Source: Mesorhizobium sp. INR15
Lineage (GTDB): Bacteria > Pseudomonadota > Alphaproteobacteria > Rhizobiales > Rhizobiaceae
Length of the DNA: 64,000 nt
Assembly: GCF_015500075.1 (NCBI RefSeq)
Contig: NZ_CP045496.1
Coordinates: 1,302,001-1,366,000, forward strand
Direction of reading: 5' to 3'
Shown: positions 1 to 9,031 of the stretch, one piece after another
Layout: each line of letters starts with the position of its first letter
Position numbering within the stretch: the stretch's first letter is position 1
Program-made: the position numbers and the translations under genes
Notes under the pieces: model-generated
Told to the model about the DNA's origin: nothing
Databases searched by the model: none
Seen by the model: only the letters and a program-made list of their open reading frames with translations

Positions 1-69
1 ATGCACAAGGCCAAATCCGGCGGCGGCCACGAGGGCCGCCACAAGCGCCCTCACGAGGTTCTTCGTCAT
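1..69 (-). CDS. 5' end of an exported protein, probably acvB/atvA (VirJ-like), cut by window edge
   Basis: Only the first 23 codons are in the window. They read MTKNLVRALVA followed by a hydrophobic Ala/Val/Leu stretch, as expected for a signal peptide. The ATG (67-69) overlaps the TGA of lpiA in an ATGA arrangement, so translation is probably coupled. In rhizobia and Agrobacterium, lpiA is followed by atvA/acvB, a periplasmic serine-hydrolase-like protein that acts on lysyl-phosphatidylglycerol. The identity is inferred from this gene order and the signal peptide; the catalytic part lies outside the window. Confidence 0.6.
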   Translation of the reverse strand, partial: MTKNLVRALVAALVAAAGFGLVH

Positions 70-2711
70 TTGCGGATAAGTTCCAACGGCTTGCCGCTGA
101 TCAGGGCAGTCACATCAAAAAGAGAACGTACGGTGTCCAGGCCGGGCGGGCAGATGAAATAGTGCGGGGTCCAGACCGGGTCGAACTTGTCCTTGAAGGC
201 CTTCAGCCCATCGAAGCGATAGAGGTTCTGGCCACGCCGGTAGAGAAAGGATCCGAACCGGTTCCAGCGGGAGGCGAGCCGATTGGCGGACAGGCCGGAC
301 AGGGGGGCCGCGCCAAGATTGAACCAGCGATAGCCCTGCGCCTTGCCGTGGAGCAGCAGCCTGGTCAGAAGCGCGTCCATGACGATCTTTGGCGCATCCG
401 GCGCATGGCGCATCAAATCGACGGTCAATTCGCTCTTGTCGGCACTGCCCCATAAATTGGCGAAGGCTATGATGCGGCCCTGCTGGCGGATGACAGCCAT
501 GTCGAATTTGCTGAGATAGTCATTCTCGAAGTAGCCCAGCGAAAAGCCTTTCTCGCTGCCGGCTTTCATATCCAGCCACGCGTCCGACACTTGCCGCAGA
601 TCGGCAAGCAGCGGTGCGACCTGGTTGGCCTTGATGACCTCGAAGATCAGGCCATCCTTCTCGGCACGGCGATCGGCGTAGCGGAGCGGCTGGCGGCGTG
701 GGCCGTCGAGGGTGAACCCCATCAGGTCGACGCGCGCGATCTCGCCAAGCTTCAGCGCGACAAGGCCCATGTCGAGATACATTGGCAGCTGCCCCGGTTG
801 CACGCCATAGAAGGCGGTACGGACCGCGGAGCGGTCGGCAAGATCGTGAAAGGCCCAGGCAAGATCGGTGTCGCCTTCTATTGGCCCTATAGGTCCGCCG
901 AGCGCGATAAAGCTGCCTCCCGAGCGTGCATACATGATGAAGCCACGATCGTCCGGGGACATCAGGAACTGCTTATCGCCGAGCATCGCCAAGGCCGCAT
1001 AGGTCACATTCGAGGAAGCGACGATGGCGCTGACGGCTGGAGGGATTTCCACACGTTGCTTGCGGTCGATGGCGTTCCGATTGACGGCCGTGTGAAGTGC
1101 CGCCGCTGCCGTCGCGATCAGGATCACGATGCTGGCGCGCAGGAAGCGCGGCGCATCGCCGTCGATGGCGAATTGCCAGAACAACTGGTTGGAATAGTCG
1201 ACGTCGCGATAGCTGAAAAAGCCAAGCCAGATCGATATTGCGACGATGCTGACAACACTGGCGAGCCAGCCCCATGACAAGGGTCCGGCACCCTCGATCG
1301 GACGACGGTAGAAAGTGGCGCGAAAGGCGATGAGGATTGCCGACAAGCCCAGGAGCACAATCGCATCCTCCCAGTCGAGGCCCTTGCCGATCGAGAATAC
1401 GGCCCCCAGGATGAAGAGGATGAGCGAGGCCGCCCAGGCCTGCTGGAGCCGGCGTGCGAGGCCACGTGCAAGGATCAGCATGGCGATGCCGACGAAGCTC
1501 GCGGCGAGGTGCGAGACCTCGATGAACGGAAGCGGCAGGAGGTCGGACAGAAGGTCAAGGCGTTCGGCCGCACGTGGAATGGAGCCCGAGAGCAACAGCA
1601 TGATGCCGCCGAGAAAGGTCGCACCCGCGGCAAGCGGGGGAATCAACGGCTCGAGGATGCGTCCCGCGGACAACACACGCTGCGACACATGGGCGTGTCT
1701 GACGTAAATCTCGAATGCCACGATACCGATGATCGCGATCAGGAAAGGCAGAAGCGTATAGATGACGCGGAAAGCAAGCAGCGCGGCGATGGCGTCCGGG
1801 TTGGTGCCGAGCCCAAGGCCGGCGATCATCGAAGCTTCGAAGGCGCCAAGCCCGCCTGGAGCGTGGCTGGCTATGCCGATGATGGTCGCCACGACGAAAA
1901 CCAGAGCGAAGACCGCCGGGCTGGTGGTGACCGTATCGGGCATCAGCACGTAGAGCGTTCCCGCCGCGGCGCAGACGTCGACCATGCCGGCCACGATCTG
2001 CGTCAATGCCCCGCGTGAATTCGGCAGCCGGATCGAAAACCTGCCGATGGTCAGTGTGCGTTCACCGCGCGACAGCCATCCAACCAGGAAACCGATCGAA
2101 AGGATCAGCACGATGCCGAGCGCCAGGCCCAGGCGAGGATCGATCTGGTCGATAAACGGTGTCCGTGCGGGATCCAGCACCAGGCCAAGCGCGATCATGA
2201 CGGTGAATGCGAACCAGATCGCCAGCCATGACGTGCCGATGATTCGGCCGATGTCCGACAAGGCAATGCCTTCTCCGGCATAGATGCGATAGCGCAGCAT
2301 TCCACCGGTGAGAAGCGAAAAGCCGAGCGCATTGGAGATCGCGTAACCGGCGGCGCCGACTGACGCGGACACGAACTTGGGAATGCGTCCGGGTGCTATC
2401 GTCTCCACGGCCACGACGTCGTAGAAGGCAACGGCTGCAAAACTCACGACCGTCAACGCCAGTGCGATCATGAGGTGCTTGGCAGGGATTTCCGAGGCCG
2501 ACACCATCACACGATCAAAAGAAAGCTCGCTCAGGAATTGCTGCAGCACGACCACGGTGACGATCGCGATTACGACGCCGGCGGCGGGCAGGGCAAAATG
2601 CTGGTAACGGCTCCAGAAGCCAAACATCTGCCGACGCGCTTCAGGCCCGCGCAGCATATCCGCGGTCGGGCCTGGATAGCTCGAGTCGGTCAGCTCAGGC
2701 TTAAGCGTCAT
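66..2711 (-). CDS. lpiA: Lysyl-phosphatidylglycerol synthase/flippase LpiA (MprF family)
   Basis: Inner-membrane enzyme that transfers lysine from Lys-tRNA to phosphatidylglycerol and helps flip the product, reducing the negative charge of the membrane; linked to acid and cationic-peptide tolerance in rhizobia. The 881-residue length fits the family. The N-terminal two thirds is a run of hydrophobic helices, including the flippase-type segment with THE-SHAPGGLGAFE-like residues near 280-295. The C-terminal ~300 residues form the soluble synthase domain (DUF2156), ending with YRWFNLGAAPLSGL and SFLYRRGQNLYRF. I use the ATG at 2711 rather than the TTG at 2720 because GGGA lies about 12 nt before the ATG but too close to the TTG. 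It heads an operon with the acvB/atvA-like gene. Confidence 0.93.
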   Translation of the reverse strand: MTLKPELTDSSYPGPTADMLRGPEARRQMFGFWSRYQHFALPAAGVVIAIVTVVVLQQFLSELSFDRVMVSASEIPAKHLMIALALTVVSFAAVAFYDVVAVETIAPGRIPKFVSASVGAAGYAISNALGFSLLTGGMLRYRIYAGEGIALSDIGRIIGTSWLAIWFAFTVMIALGLVLDPARTPFIDQIDPRLGLALGIVLILSIGFLVGWLSRGERTLTIGRFSIRLPNSRGALTQIVAGMVDVCAAAGTLYVLMPDTVTTSPAVFALVFVVATIIGIASHAPGGLGAFEASMIAGLGLGTNPDAIAALLAFRVIYTLLPFLIAIIGIVAFEIYVRHAHVSQRVLSAGRILEPLIPPLAAGATFLGGIMLLLSGSIPRAAERLDLLSDLLPLPFIEVSHLAASFVGIAMLILARGLARRLQQAWAASLILFILGAVFSIGKGLDWEDAIVLLGLSAILIAFRATFYRRPIEGAGPLSWGWLASVVSIVAISIWLGFFSYRDVDYSNQLFWQFAIDGDAPRFLRASIVILIATAAAALHTAVNRNAIDRKQRVEIPPAVSAIVASSNVTYAALAMLGDKQFLMSPDDRGFIMYARSGGSFIALGGPIGPIEGDTDLAWAFHDLADRSAVRTAFYGVQPGQLPMYLDMGLVALKLGEIARVDLMGFTLDGPRRQPLRYADRRAEKDGLIFEVIKANQVAPLLADLRQVSDAWLDMKAGSEKGFSLGYFENDYLSKFDMAVIRQQGRIIAFANLWGSADKSELTVDLMRHAPDAPKIVMDALLTRLLLHGKAQGYRWFNLGAAPLSGLSANRLASRWNRFGSFLYRRGQNLYRFDGLKAFKDKFDPVWTPHYFICPPGLDTVRSLFDVTALISGKPLELIRK

Positions 2712-3009
2712 GGTGAACAAAAATCCCAGGTCTTGTCGAGGTTGAGGGTGCTCGCGGCGATCAATGGCCGTTTTATGGCGTCATCAGCCGATGCTAAAGT
2801 CCATGCCATGCTGGATAGCGCCGCATCTGTGTCGGCGATATGACCGCGATGCGGTTTCTCCGAAACTGGCCGGCGGACCCAGGATTGCCGTCGACCGGCC
2901 ACAGCCGAAGTCGTTCATGCCAGGTACGACTTTCCGGCGTTCGCGCCCCTGGAGCGCTGCAATCGTTCGAGTGAATATGGATAAAACCAATATTCTGGGA
3001 AAATTCCGC

Positions 3010-3085
<76 letters not shown>

Positions 3086-3248
3086 GTCCAGCGGATGGCG
3101 CATTTATCGGGCGTGGCGGTTTCCTGTCAAGGCGAGGTTTTGCCGAAGTGCCCGGCCGGCACCGCTGGCGGCCCGGAGTGCGGCGGATGGCGGCACTTGC
3201 CGGTTTCGCGCGCAATCGATACATGTCGCGAAATCAATGGAGCTTTGA

Positions 3249-3539
3249 ATGAACGCGCTTATCGATACGCTGATCTACGCGCTCAGCCTTTACTGGTGGA
3301 TCATCATCGCCTCGGCGATCTTCTCCTGGCTCTATGCCTTCAACGTCGTCAACTCGCGCAACCAGTTCGTCGGCAATGTCGGCAACATGCTCTATCGGCT
3401 GACCGAGCCGGTGTTCAAGCCGATCCGGCGCTTCCTGCCTGATCTTGGCGGCATCGACATCTCGCCCATCATTGTGCTGCTGATCATCTTCTTCCTGCAG
3501 CGTTTCCTCGACAGCACCGTCCGCAGCCTGTTCTACTGA
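3249..3539 (+). CDS. YggT family membrane protein
   Basis: Small integral membrane protein of 96 residues with two hydrophobic segments (about 5-28 and 70-90). The charged loop between them has TEPVFKPIRRFLP, which matches the YggT family pattern of a TEP...RR motif before the second helix. GGAG eight bases before the ATG supports the start. YggT proteins have been linked to osmotic or potassium stress and, in other phyla, to cell-division or thylakoid organisation; the exact role here is unknown. The next gene, DUF167, starts 4 nt downstream, a pairing found in many proteobacteria (yggT-yggU), so the two are probably one operon. Confidence 0.9.
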   Translation: MNALIDTLIYALSLYWWIIIASAIFSWLYAFNVVNSRNQFVGNVGNMLYRLTEPVFKPIRRFLPDLGGIDISPIIVLLIIFFLQRFLDSTVRSLFY

Positions 3540-3543
3540 CGCG

Positions 3544-3864
3544 GTGGCCGCGGCCGAGTTTTTCAGGACACGGCCCGATGGCGCCGATCTCTTTGTCCGG
3601 CTGACGCCGAAGGCGGCTATGGACAGGCTTGAGGGGGTCGAGACATCGGCGGATGGACGGAGCCACCTCAAGGCCCGTGTCCGCGCCGTTCCTGAAAACG
3701 GCGCCGCCAACGCAGCCTTGGAAAAACTGATCGCCAAGGCGCTTGGCGTGCCGCAATCGACCGTTTCGATCGTCGCCGGCGGTACCAGCCGCCTGAAGGC
3801 GCTGCGCATCACGGGCGATCCAGCAGCGCTGGCGGGAAGCATCCAGGCGCTTGGTAGGCCTTAA
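3544..3864 (+). CDS. DUF167 (YggU family) protein
   Basis: A 106-residue soluble protein starting at a GTG four bases after the YggT stop. It has the DUF167 signature: a beta-rich start (FVRLTPKA), then HLKARVRAVPENGAANAAL, then a Lys-containing helix and VSIVAGGTSRLKAL. Family function is not established; structures show a small alpha/beta fold. The tight spacing to yggT implies co-transcription and probable translational coupling, which also explains the non-ATG start. Confidence 0.9.
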   Translation: MAAAEFFRTRPDGADLFVRLTPKAAMDRLEGVETSADGRSHLKARVRAVPENGAANAALEKLIAKALGVPQSTVSIVAGGTSRLKALRITGDPAALAGSIQALGRP

Positions 3865-3888
3865 GAGACGACGCGGTCTCATGCCCTT

Positions 3889-3945
3889 CACGCCCTCTCT
3901 GTCCTGCCGGACATCTCCCCACGTAGGGGAGATTGGCAGCTTCAG
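3889..3945. repeat. Intergenic palindromic repeat fragment (CTGCCGGACATCTCCCC type)
   Basis: Between the convergent DUF167 and M3 peptidase genes lies a short sequence with CCTGCCGGACATCTCCCC followed by a small inverted repeat ATCTCCCC-ACGT-AGGGGAGAT. From memory this motif recurs in intergenic DNA of Mesorhizobium chromosomes. The hairpin may also end transcription from either side, although there is no clear T-tract. Confidence 0.5.
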
Positions 3946-3962
3946 CGTCGGCCTTACCTCGA

Positions 3963-6017
3963 TCAGACCAATCCGCGCTTGGCCATCATGGCCTCGGGCG
4001 ACGGCATCTTGCCACGGAAGGCGGTGTAGAGCTCTTCGGGATCCTTCGAGCCGCCGGCGGCATAGATGTTCTTGCGCAGCCGCTCGGCCAGAACAGGGTT
4101 GAAGGGGTCACCGGTTTCCTCGAAGGCGGCGAAAGCGTCGGCATCGAGCACTTCCGACCACATGTAGGAATAGTAGCCGGCGGAATAGCCGTCGCCGGCA
4201 AAGACATGGCCGAAATGCGGGGTGCGATGGCGCATCGCGATCGTGTCCGGCATGTCGAGCTTCTCCAGCGTCTCGGCCTCGAAGCGAAGCGGCTCTTCGG
4301 GACCATTCGGCCGTGCGTGATAAGCCATGTCGACCAGTGCCGAGGCCGTGAATTCGACCGTAGCGAAGCCAGCCCCGAAAGTACGCGCGGCCAGCATCTT
4401 GTCGAGCAGTGCTTTCGGCATCGGCTTGCCGGTCTTCACATGCAGCGCGTGCTTTTCCAGCACCGCCGGCACGGTCAGCCAATGTTCGTAGAGCTGCGAG
4501 GGCAGTTCGACGAAATCACGGCTGACCGAGGTGCCAGCGACCGAAGGCCAGTTGACGTCGGTCAGCATGCCATGCAGCGCATGGCCGAATTCGTGGAACA
4601 GGGTCTTGGCTTCGTCGACCGACAGCAAGGCGGGTTCGCCCACCGGCGGCTTGGCGAAGTTCATGATGTTGTAGATCACCGGCCGCGAGCCCTGACCGAG
4701 CTTATAGCCGGATTTCAACGCGCTCATCCAGGCGCCGGAGCGCTTGGACGGTCGCGCGAAATAGTCGGCGAGAAACAGGCCGCGTTCACTGCCATCGGCA
4801 TTTTTCACCACGAAGACCCGCGCGTCGGGATGCCAGGCGGCAATGCCTTTCTTCTCTTCGAAAGTGATGCCGAACAGCCTCGTTGCGACATCGAAGCAGG
4901 CGTCGATGATGCGGTCGAGCTGCAGATAGGGCTTCAGTTCCGCTTCATCGAAAGCGAATTTTTCCGCGCGCAGCTTCTCCTGGTAAAAGCGCCAGTCCCA
5001 GGCGGCGAACTTTTCGTTGCTGCCGGCTTCGGTCGCCAGCCGCTGCAACTCGACCTGGTCGGCGGCGGCCTTCTCCAGCGCCTTTTCCCACACCGGGTCA
5101 AGCAGCGCGTGCACGGCCTTCGGGGTCTTGGCCATGGTGTCGTCGAGTTTCAGCGCGGCGAAGGAGGCATAGCCGAGCAGCTTCGCTTTCTCGGCGCGCA
5201 GCTTCAGCATGTCGCGCACCACAGCCGTGTTGTCGGTGGCGCCGCCATTCTGGCCACGCATGGTGAAGGCTTTGAAAGCGATCTCGCGCAGGTCGCGGCG
5301 TTCCGAGAAGGTCGTGAACGGCTCATAGATCGAGCGCGACAACGTGATGGCGAAGCGGCCGCTCTGGCCGCGCATTTCGGCGGCTTCGGCCATCGCGCTT
5401 TTCAGGAAGTCCGGCACGCCGGCAAGATCGGCTTCATCGAGGAACAGCGCCCAGTCGCTCTCGTCGGCCAGCACGTTCTGGCCAAAACTGGTGCCGAGCG
5501 AAGACAGGTCCTCGCTGATCTTCGCCAGCCGTTTCTTGCCCTCGGCGTCGAGTTTCGCACCAGAGCGGACAAAACCCTTCCAGGTCTTTTCCAGGACGCG
5601 CAACGTCTCGGCGTCGAGCTTCAGTGTCGCGCGGCGCTGGTAGAGGTCGTCGATGCGGGCAAACAGCCGCTCGTTCATCGAGATGGCCGAGAAATGCCTG
5701 GACATTTTTGGCGAGATGTCGCGTTCCAGCGCCTGGATCGCCTCATTGGTATGAGCGCCGGCGCGGCACCAGAAGATCGACGAGACGTGGTCCAGCGCTT
5801 CGCCGCCGAGTTCGAGCGCGGCAAGCGTGTTCTCGATGGTCGGCGCCTCCTTGTTGCCGGCGATCGCCTCGATCTCCGCCTCATGGGCCTTCAACGCGGC
5901 GTCGAAGACGGGGGAGAAGTCGCCGTCACCAATGCTGGCGAAGTCGGGCAGGCCCAGTGGCCCTTGCCATGCGGCGAGTGGATGGGTCGCGAGGTCAACG
6001 GTTTTTGAGGACGGCAT
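3963..6017 (-). CDS. M3 family zinc oligopeptidase (oligopeptidase A / Dcp type)
   Basis: Cytoplasmic thimet-oligopeptidase-like metalloprotease that degrades short peptides. The zinc site HEFGHALH lies near residue 474, followed by the C-terminal catalytic helices (FVELPSQLYEHW, then GYSAGYYSYMWSEVLDADAF, typical of the M3A subfamily). The 684-residue length from the ATG at 6017 fits the family. An in-frame TTG at 6044 would add nine residues but has no ribosome-binding site, so the ATG is preferred. No signal peptide is seen. PrlC/OpdA and Dcp cannot be told apart safely by eye. Confidence 0.93.
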   Translation of the reverse strand: MPSSKTVDLATHPLAAWQGPLGLPDFASIGDGDFSPVFDAALKAHEAEIEAIAGNKEAPTIENTLAALELGGEALDHVSSIFWCRAGAHTNEAIQALERDISPKMSRHFSAISMNERLFARIDDLYQRRATLKLDAETLRVLEKTWKGFVRSGAKLDAEGKKRLAKISEDLSSLGTSFGQNVLADESDWALFLDEADLAGVPDFLKSAMAEAAEMRGQSGRFAITLSRSIYEPFTTFSERRDLREIAFKAFTMRGQNGGATDNTAVVRDMLKLRAEKAKLLGYASFAALKLDDTMAKTPKAVHALLDPVWEKALEKAAADQVELQRLATEAGSNEKFAAWDWRFYQEKLRAEKFAFDEAELKPYLQLDRIIDACFDVATRLFGITFEEKKGIAAWHPDARVFVVKNADGSERGLFLADYFARPSKRSGAWMSALKSGYKLGQGSRPVIYNIMNFAKPPVGEPALLSVDEAKTLFHEFGHALHGMLTDVNWPSVAGTSVSRDFVELPSQLYEHWLTVPAVLEKHALHVKTGKPMPKALLDKMLAARTFGAGFATVEFTASALVDMAYHARPNGPEEPLRFEAETLEKLDMPDTIAMRHRTPHFGHVFAGDGYSAGYYSYMWSEVLDADAFAAFEETGDPFNPVLAERLRKNIYAAGGSKDPEELYTAFRGKMPSPEAMMAKRGLV

Positions 6018-6115
6018 GGGCGGTCTTTCGCTGATGGAAGGCAAGGAGGGGCGGGCTGCTATCGATGTAGGGCGCGGTCAGCTGGCCCGCAATATGGCAA
6101 TTGACCGCGACGGGC

Positions 6116-6544
6116 TCAGTAGCCGTCGCAGGTCTCGGCGATCGCCGCTTGCGAACTGGCGGTGATGCGGTTGTCGGTGACAGCGAATGTTTCCTGCATC
6201 AGCATGTCGTTGCTGGGGAAGTCGTAGCAGGCGATGACCGTGGTGACGCCGCCCTCCGCCTTCGAGATCCGGTGGCGGATCGCGGCGCCGGCGACGGCGC
6301 CTTGCCACTCGTCGATCGACGCAATGAATTCCTGCTTGCTCTGGACGATGCCGAGATCGTCGAGCTTGATGCGGACATCGTCGGCGAGCAGGTCGGACAG
6401 TTCGGTGCGGTCGGCGACCAGAAGCGCCGAGTACCAGCGGTTGATGATCGCGCCATCATCAGCGCGTGCGGAGAGCGCCGACAGCGCCAGTGCCGTCACG
6501 GCAAAAAGGATCGGCCGGCTCGCCAGGCGCGCCGTTCCGCTCAT
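6116..6544 (-). CDS. Secreted NTF2/SnoaL-like protein
   Basis: A 142-residue protein with a signal peptide (hydrophobic LFAVTALALSALSARA, then ADDGAI). The mature part starts IINRWYSALLVADRTELSDLLADD, the helix pattern of the SnoaL/NTF2 cone fold, and a few residues later has KQEFIASIDEW. Such domains are ligand-binding or enzymatic pockets, and the substrate here cannot be told. Its ATG overlaps the stop of the carbonic anhydrase gene by 4 nt (ATGA), so the two are translated together; the periplasmic location contrasts with the cytoplasmic carbonic anhydrase. Confidence 0.75.
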   Translation of the reverse strand: MSGTARLASRPILFAVTALALSALSARADDGAIINRWYSALLVADRTELSDLLADDVRIKLDDLGIVQSKQEFIASIDEWQGAVAGAAIRHRISKAEGGVTTVIACYDFPSNDMLMQETFAVTDNRITASSQAAIAETCDGY

Positions 6545-7185
6545 CCGATGTTTGGCCGCTCGAAGTCGCCGGTTTCCTTGTTCATCACCCAGAGTTCGCC
6601 GGTCGAAATGTCAAACCAGGCGCCGTGCAGCGACAGCCGCCCCTTGCCCTCGAGGATCGAGACGCAAGGAAAGGTGCGGAGATTGGCGATGGAATAGCGG
6701 ATCGAGATGCGTTCCAGCGCGGTCTGACGCTCCGTCGCGGTCATGAACGTGCTGGAAGACACGGTTTCGGCCGCCGGCGCGATCAGGCTCATCCATTTGC
6801 CGATGAAGTCGCCGGGCGACAGCGGGGCGGCGGCGGGGTCGAGTGCGGCACGAATGCCGCCGCAGCGGCCATGGCCCATGACGACGATGTTCTTGACCTT
6901 GAGGCTCTGCACGGCGAATTCGAGGGCGGCGGAAGTCGAGTGGAACTCACCATCAGGCGCATAGGGCGGCACGAGATTGCCGACATTGCGCAGCACGAAA
7001 AGTTCGCCGGGCCCGGCGTCGAAGATCGCCTCGGGCGCCGAGCGTGAATCACAACAGGCGACAATCATCGTTTCCGGCGCCTGGCCTTCGCGGGCGAGGT
7101 CGCGGTAGCGCCCGCTCTCGGAGAGATAGCGGCCATTCATGAAATTGCGATAGCCGGCGAGGAGGTGTTCCGGGAGATGGGGCAT
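6541..7185 (-). CDS. Beta-class carbonic anhydrase
   Basis: Zinc enzyme that interconverts CO2 and bicarbonate in the cytoplasm. Zinc ligands and the catalytic dyad are visible: CCDSR at residues 44-48 (Cys44, Asp46, Arg48) and HGRCGG at 105-110 (His105, Cys108). Length 214 fits bacterial beta carbonic anhydrases. It precedes and overlaps the NTF2-like gene. The 181 bases between it and the upstream DUF429 gene leave room for its own promoter. Confidence 0.95.
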   Translation of the reverse strand: MPHLPEHLLAGYRNFMNGRYLSESGRYRDLAREGQAPETMIVACCDSRSAPEAIFDAGPGELFVLRNVGNLVPPYAPDGEFHSTSAALEFAVQSLKVKNIVVMGHGRCGGIRAALDPAAAPLSPGDFIGKWMSLIAPAAETVSSSTFMTATERQTALERISIRYSIANLRTFPCVSILEGKGRLSLHGAWFDISTGELWVMNKETGDFERPNIG

Positions 7186-7366
7186 GGGTGGCGTCTGGAG
7201 CCTTTCCGGGTTGGCGTCGGCAGCTCTAACATCTGCGTACGCATTTCGGGCCGATGCGATGTGGTCGAGAAAGCCTCTAACGGCAAAAGCCTGCCGCGAG
7301 CAATGCCGAATTGCGAATGGCTGGGTCGCAAATCACCATGTGAAAGGCATGGCTCGGGTGTCGTGA

Positions 7367-8137
7367 CTAGGCCCAGATGGCGACCGGGATGCCAAAACGG
7401 TCGGAGGGCGGCGGGTTGGGGAACGATTTTGCCTCGCCATTGGCGAGGCGGCCGGCGATCAGCATCATCGCCGCGGCGTCGAGGAAATCGTCGGCCGCGG
7501 CACCGCGTGGCGGCGCCTGATCGAGGAAGAGCCTGACATAACCGTGCCGGCACAGCAGCGCCTTGCGCTCATCCATGCCAGCCGGATTGACGCTGCCCTT
7601 GATCTTCTTTGGCAGGCGCATGGCCTGATCGCCGTTCAGCCGGCAGAAGGCGACTTCGGGATGCGATTCGTGAACACGGCCGCGCAACTCGGGCCTTTCG
7701 ATCAGCAAGGCATCGATTTCGCGAATCTTCGAGAAAATGCCGAAAGCCTGGATCGAGACGCCGCGCGGTGGATCGGAGGTGGCCTTTGCCACCGCGCTAG
7801 CGCGCCGATGCGCGGCATACCAGGCCTCGATGGTGGTAAAGTCATCGGTATCGGCATAAAGCGCCGCACGGGACGGAATCGAAAAGACACTGGACTGGCG
7901 CTGACCAAGCAATGGCCGAACCAGCGCCTCCGGCCCGCGCCCGCCCTTTTGCGAAAACTCGGGCAGGCCGATCGGCATGTCGACCGCGATGATCGCATCC
8001 GGGGGAAGGGCGGCGAGCAATGCGGCAAAGCTGGCAAAGACATCGACGCAGGGTGCCGAACCCGGATCGCGCCGCACGGCGATCCAGCCGGCCTTGCAGC
8101 CGTCGACGCCGGCCAGCGCGACGTCGCTCGATGTCAC
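7367..8137 (-). CDS. DUF429 family protein (predicted RNase H-like nuclease)
   Basis: A 256-residue protein with the acidic residues expected of an RNase H-like fold: AGVDGCKAGW near the N-terminus, AVDMPIGLP around 50, HESHPEVAF around 160 and DDFLDAAAMM near the end. The family is predicted to be a nuclease but its substrate is unknown. The start is a GTG whose GTGA overlaps the pdxY stop, so translation depends on pdxY. The pairing with pdxY gives no obvious functional clue. Confidence 0.88.
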   Translation of the reverse strand: MTSSDVALAGVDGCKAGWIAVRRDPGSAPCVDVFASFAALLAALPPDAIIAVDMPIGLPEFSQKGGRGPEALVRPLLGQRQSSVFSIPSRAALYADTDDFTTIEAWYAAHRRASAVAKATSDPPRGVSIQAFGIFSKIREIDALLIERPELRGRVHESHPEVAFCRLNGDQAMRLPKKIKGSVNPAGMDERKALLCRHGYVRLFLDQAPPRGAAADDFLDAAAMMLIAGRLANGEAKSFPNPPPSDRFGIPVAIWA

Positions 8138-9018
8138 GCCCGGCGGTCCCGCCCCGGATGCGTGAGATGACGCAGCTGCACCATCGCCATTGGGTGCGAC
8201 AGGCTTTGCGCATCGGTTTCGAGTTGCAACTCGTCGCCGCCGCGCTTGGCCGTGCGCGCCAGGATTTCATAGACCGCCGCCGTCGTGGACTGCAGCGCCT
8301 TGACCGCCGGCTGGCCGGAGAGGATGCGCGCCAGATAGACCGCCGCTGTCAGGTCGCCGAGGCCATTCGGCGGCTTGTCGATCAGCCGATGCTCGGCAAG
8401 CAGTGCCTGGGTGCCGTCGAGCAGCAGGTTGCCGGTGCCGCCGGTCATCATCGATGGCGCCGAGGTGACCAGCATGGTCGATGGTCCGGCATGGTGTGCG
8501 GCCGCGATCACCGATTTCAGGTCGGGCAAGGGTGCACCGGTCATCCATGACAGCTCGTAGCGGTTCGGGGTGGCGATGTCGGCGATCGGCATCAGCCGGT
8601 CGCGCATGGCGACGGCTGTCGGTTCCGGCACATAGAGGCCGCCTGAATCGCCCATCACCGGATCGCAGATGTAGACGGCATCAGGCGTCTTGGCCTTGAC
8701 CGCCGCGACCAGCGAGGCGACGGCCTCGGCCTGGCCGGCTTCGCCGAGATAGCCCGAAAGCACGGCGCCGACCTCGCCCAGCCATGGCGCGCGCTCAAGA
8801 TCGGCCAGCAAGGCCTTGAATTGATCCAGCGGCGGCACGATCCGCGTTGCCCGCCCATGGCCTGGATGCCAGGGCAGGATGACCGTCGGCACGGCCCAGA
8901 CCGGAAACCCCAGCGTTTCCAGTGCGAACACGGCGGCACGGTTGCCAACCGAACCACGCGCGACATGGCTGGAAATGACGATGACCGCACGCGGCGCGTC
9001 GGTTTTTTCGGCGCTCAT
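8134..9018 (-). CDS. pdxY: Pyridoxal kinase PdxY
   Basis: ATP-dependent kinase of the ribokinase fold that phosphorylates pyridoxal (vitamin B6 salvage) to make PLP. Seen features: N-terminal VISSHVARGSVGNRAA, the substrate lid PTVILPWHPGHG, the core VYICDPVMGDSGGLYV, IATPNRYELSWMTG, and the anion hole NGLGDLTAAVYLA. Length 294 fits. The last base pairs overlap the DUF429 start. PLP users nearby include YggS (52734) and a broken D-cysteine desulfhydrase, but no operon link exists. Confidence 0.92.
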   Translation of the reverse strand: MSAEKTDAPRAVIVISSHVARGSVGNRAAVFALETLGFPVWAVPTVILPWHPGHGRATRIVPPLDQFKALLADLERAPWLGEVGAVLSGYLGEAGQAEAVASLVAAVKAKTPDAVYICDPVMGDSGGLYVPEPTAVAMRDRLMPIADIATPNRYELSWMTGAPLPDLKSVIAAAHHAGPSTMLVTSAPSMMTGGTGNLLLDGTQALLAEHRLIDKPPNGLGDLTAAVYLARILSGQPAVKALQSTTAAVYEILARTAKRGGDELQLETDAQSLSHPMAMVQLRHLTHPGRDRRA

Positions 9019-9031
9019 TGTTTCTTGGTTC

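Noticed and set aside
2712..2720. TTG start for lpiA
   Set aside because: The GGGA box would be only a few bases away; ATG at 2711 fits better.
3933..6008. 691-codon open frame on the plus strand
   Set aside because: It is antisense to the M3 peptidase along its entire length; high GC keeps the opposite frame open. No domain pattern.
6018..6044. TTG start for the M3 peptidase
   Set aside because: No ribosome-binding site and no added homology; ATG at 6017 chosen.
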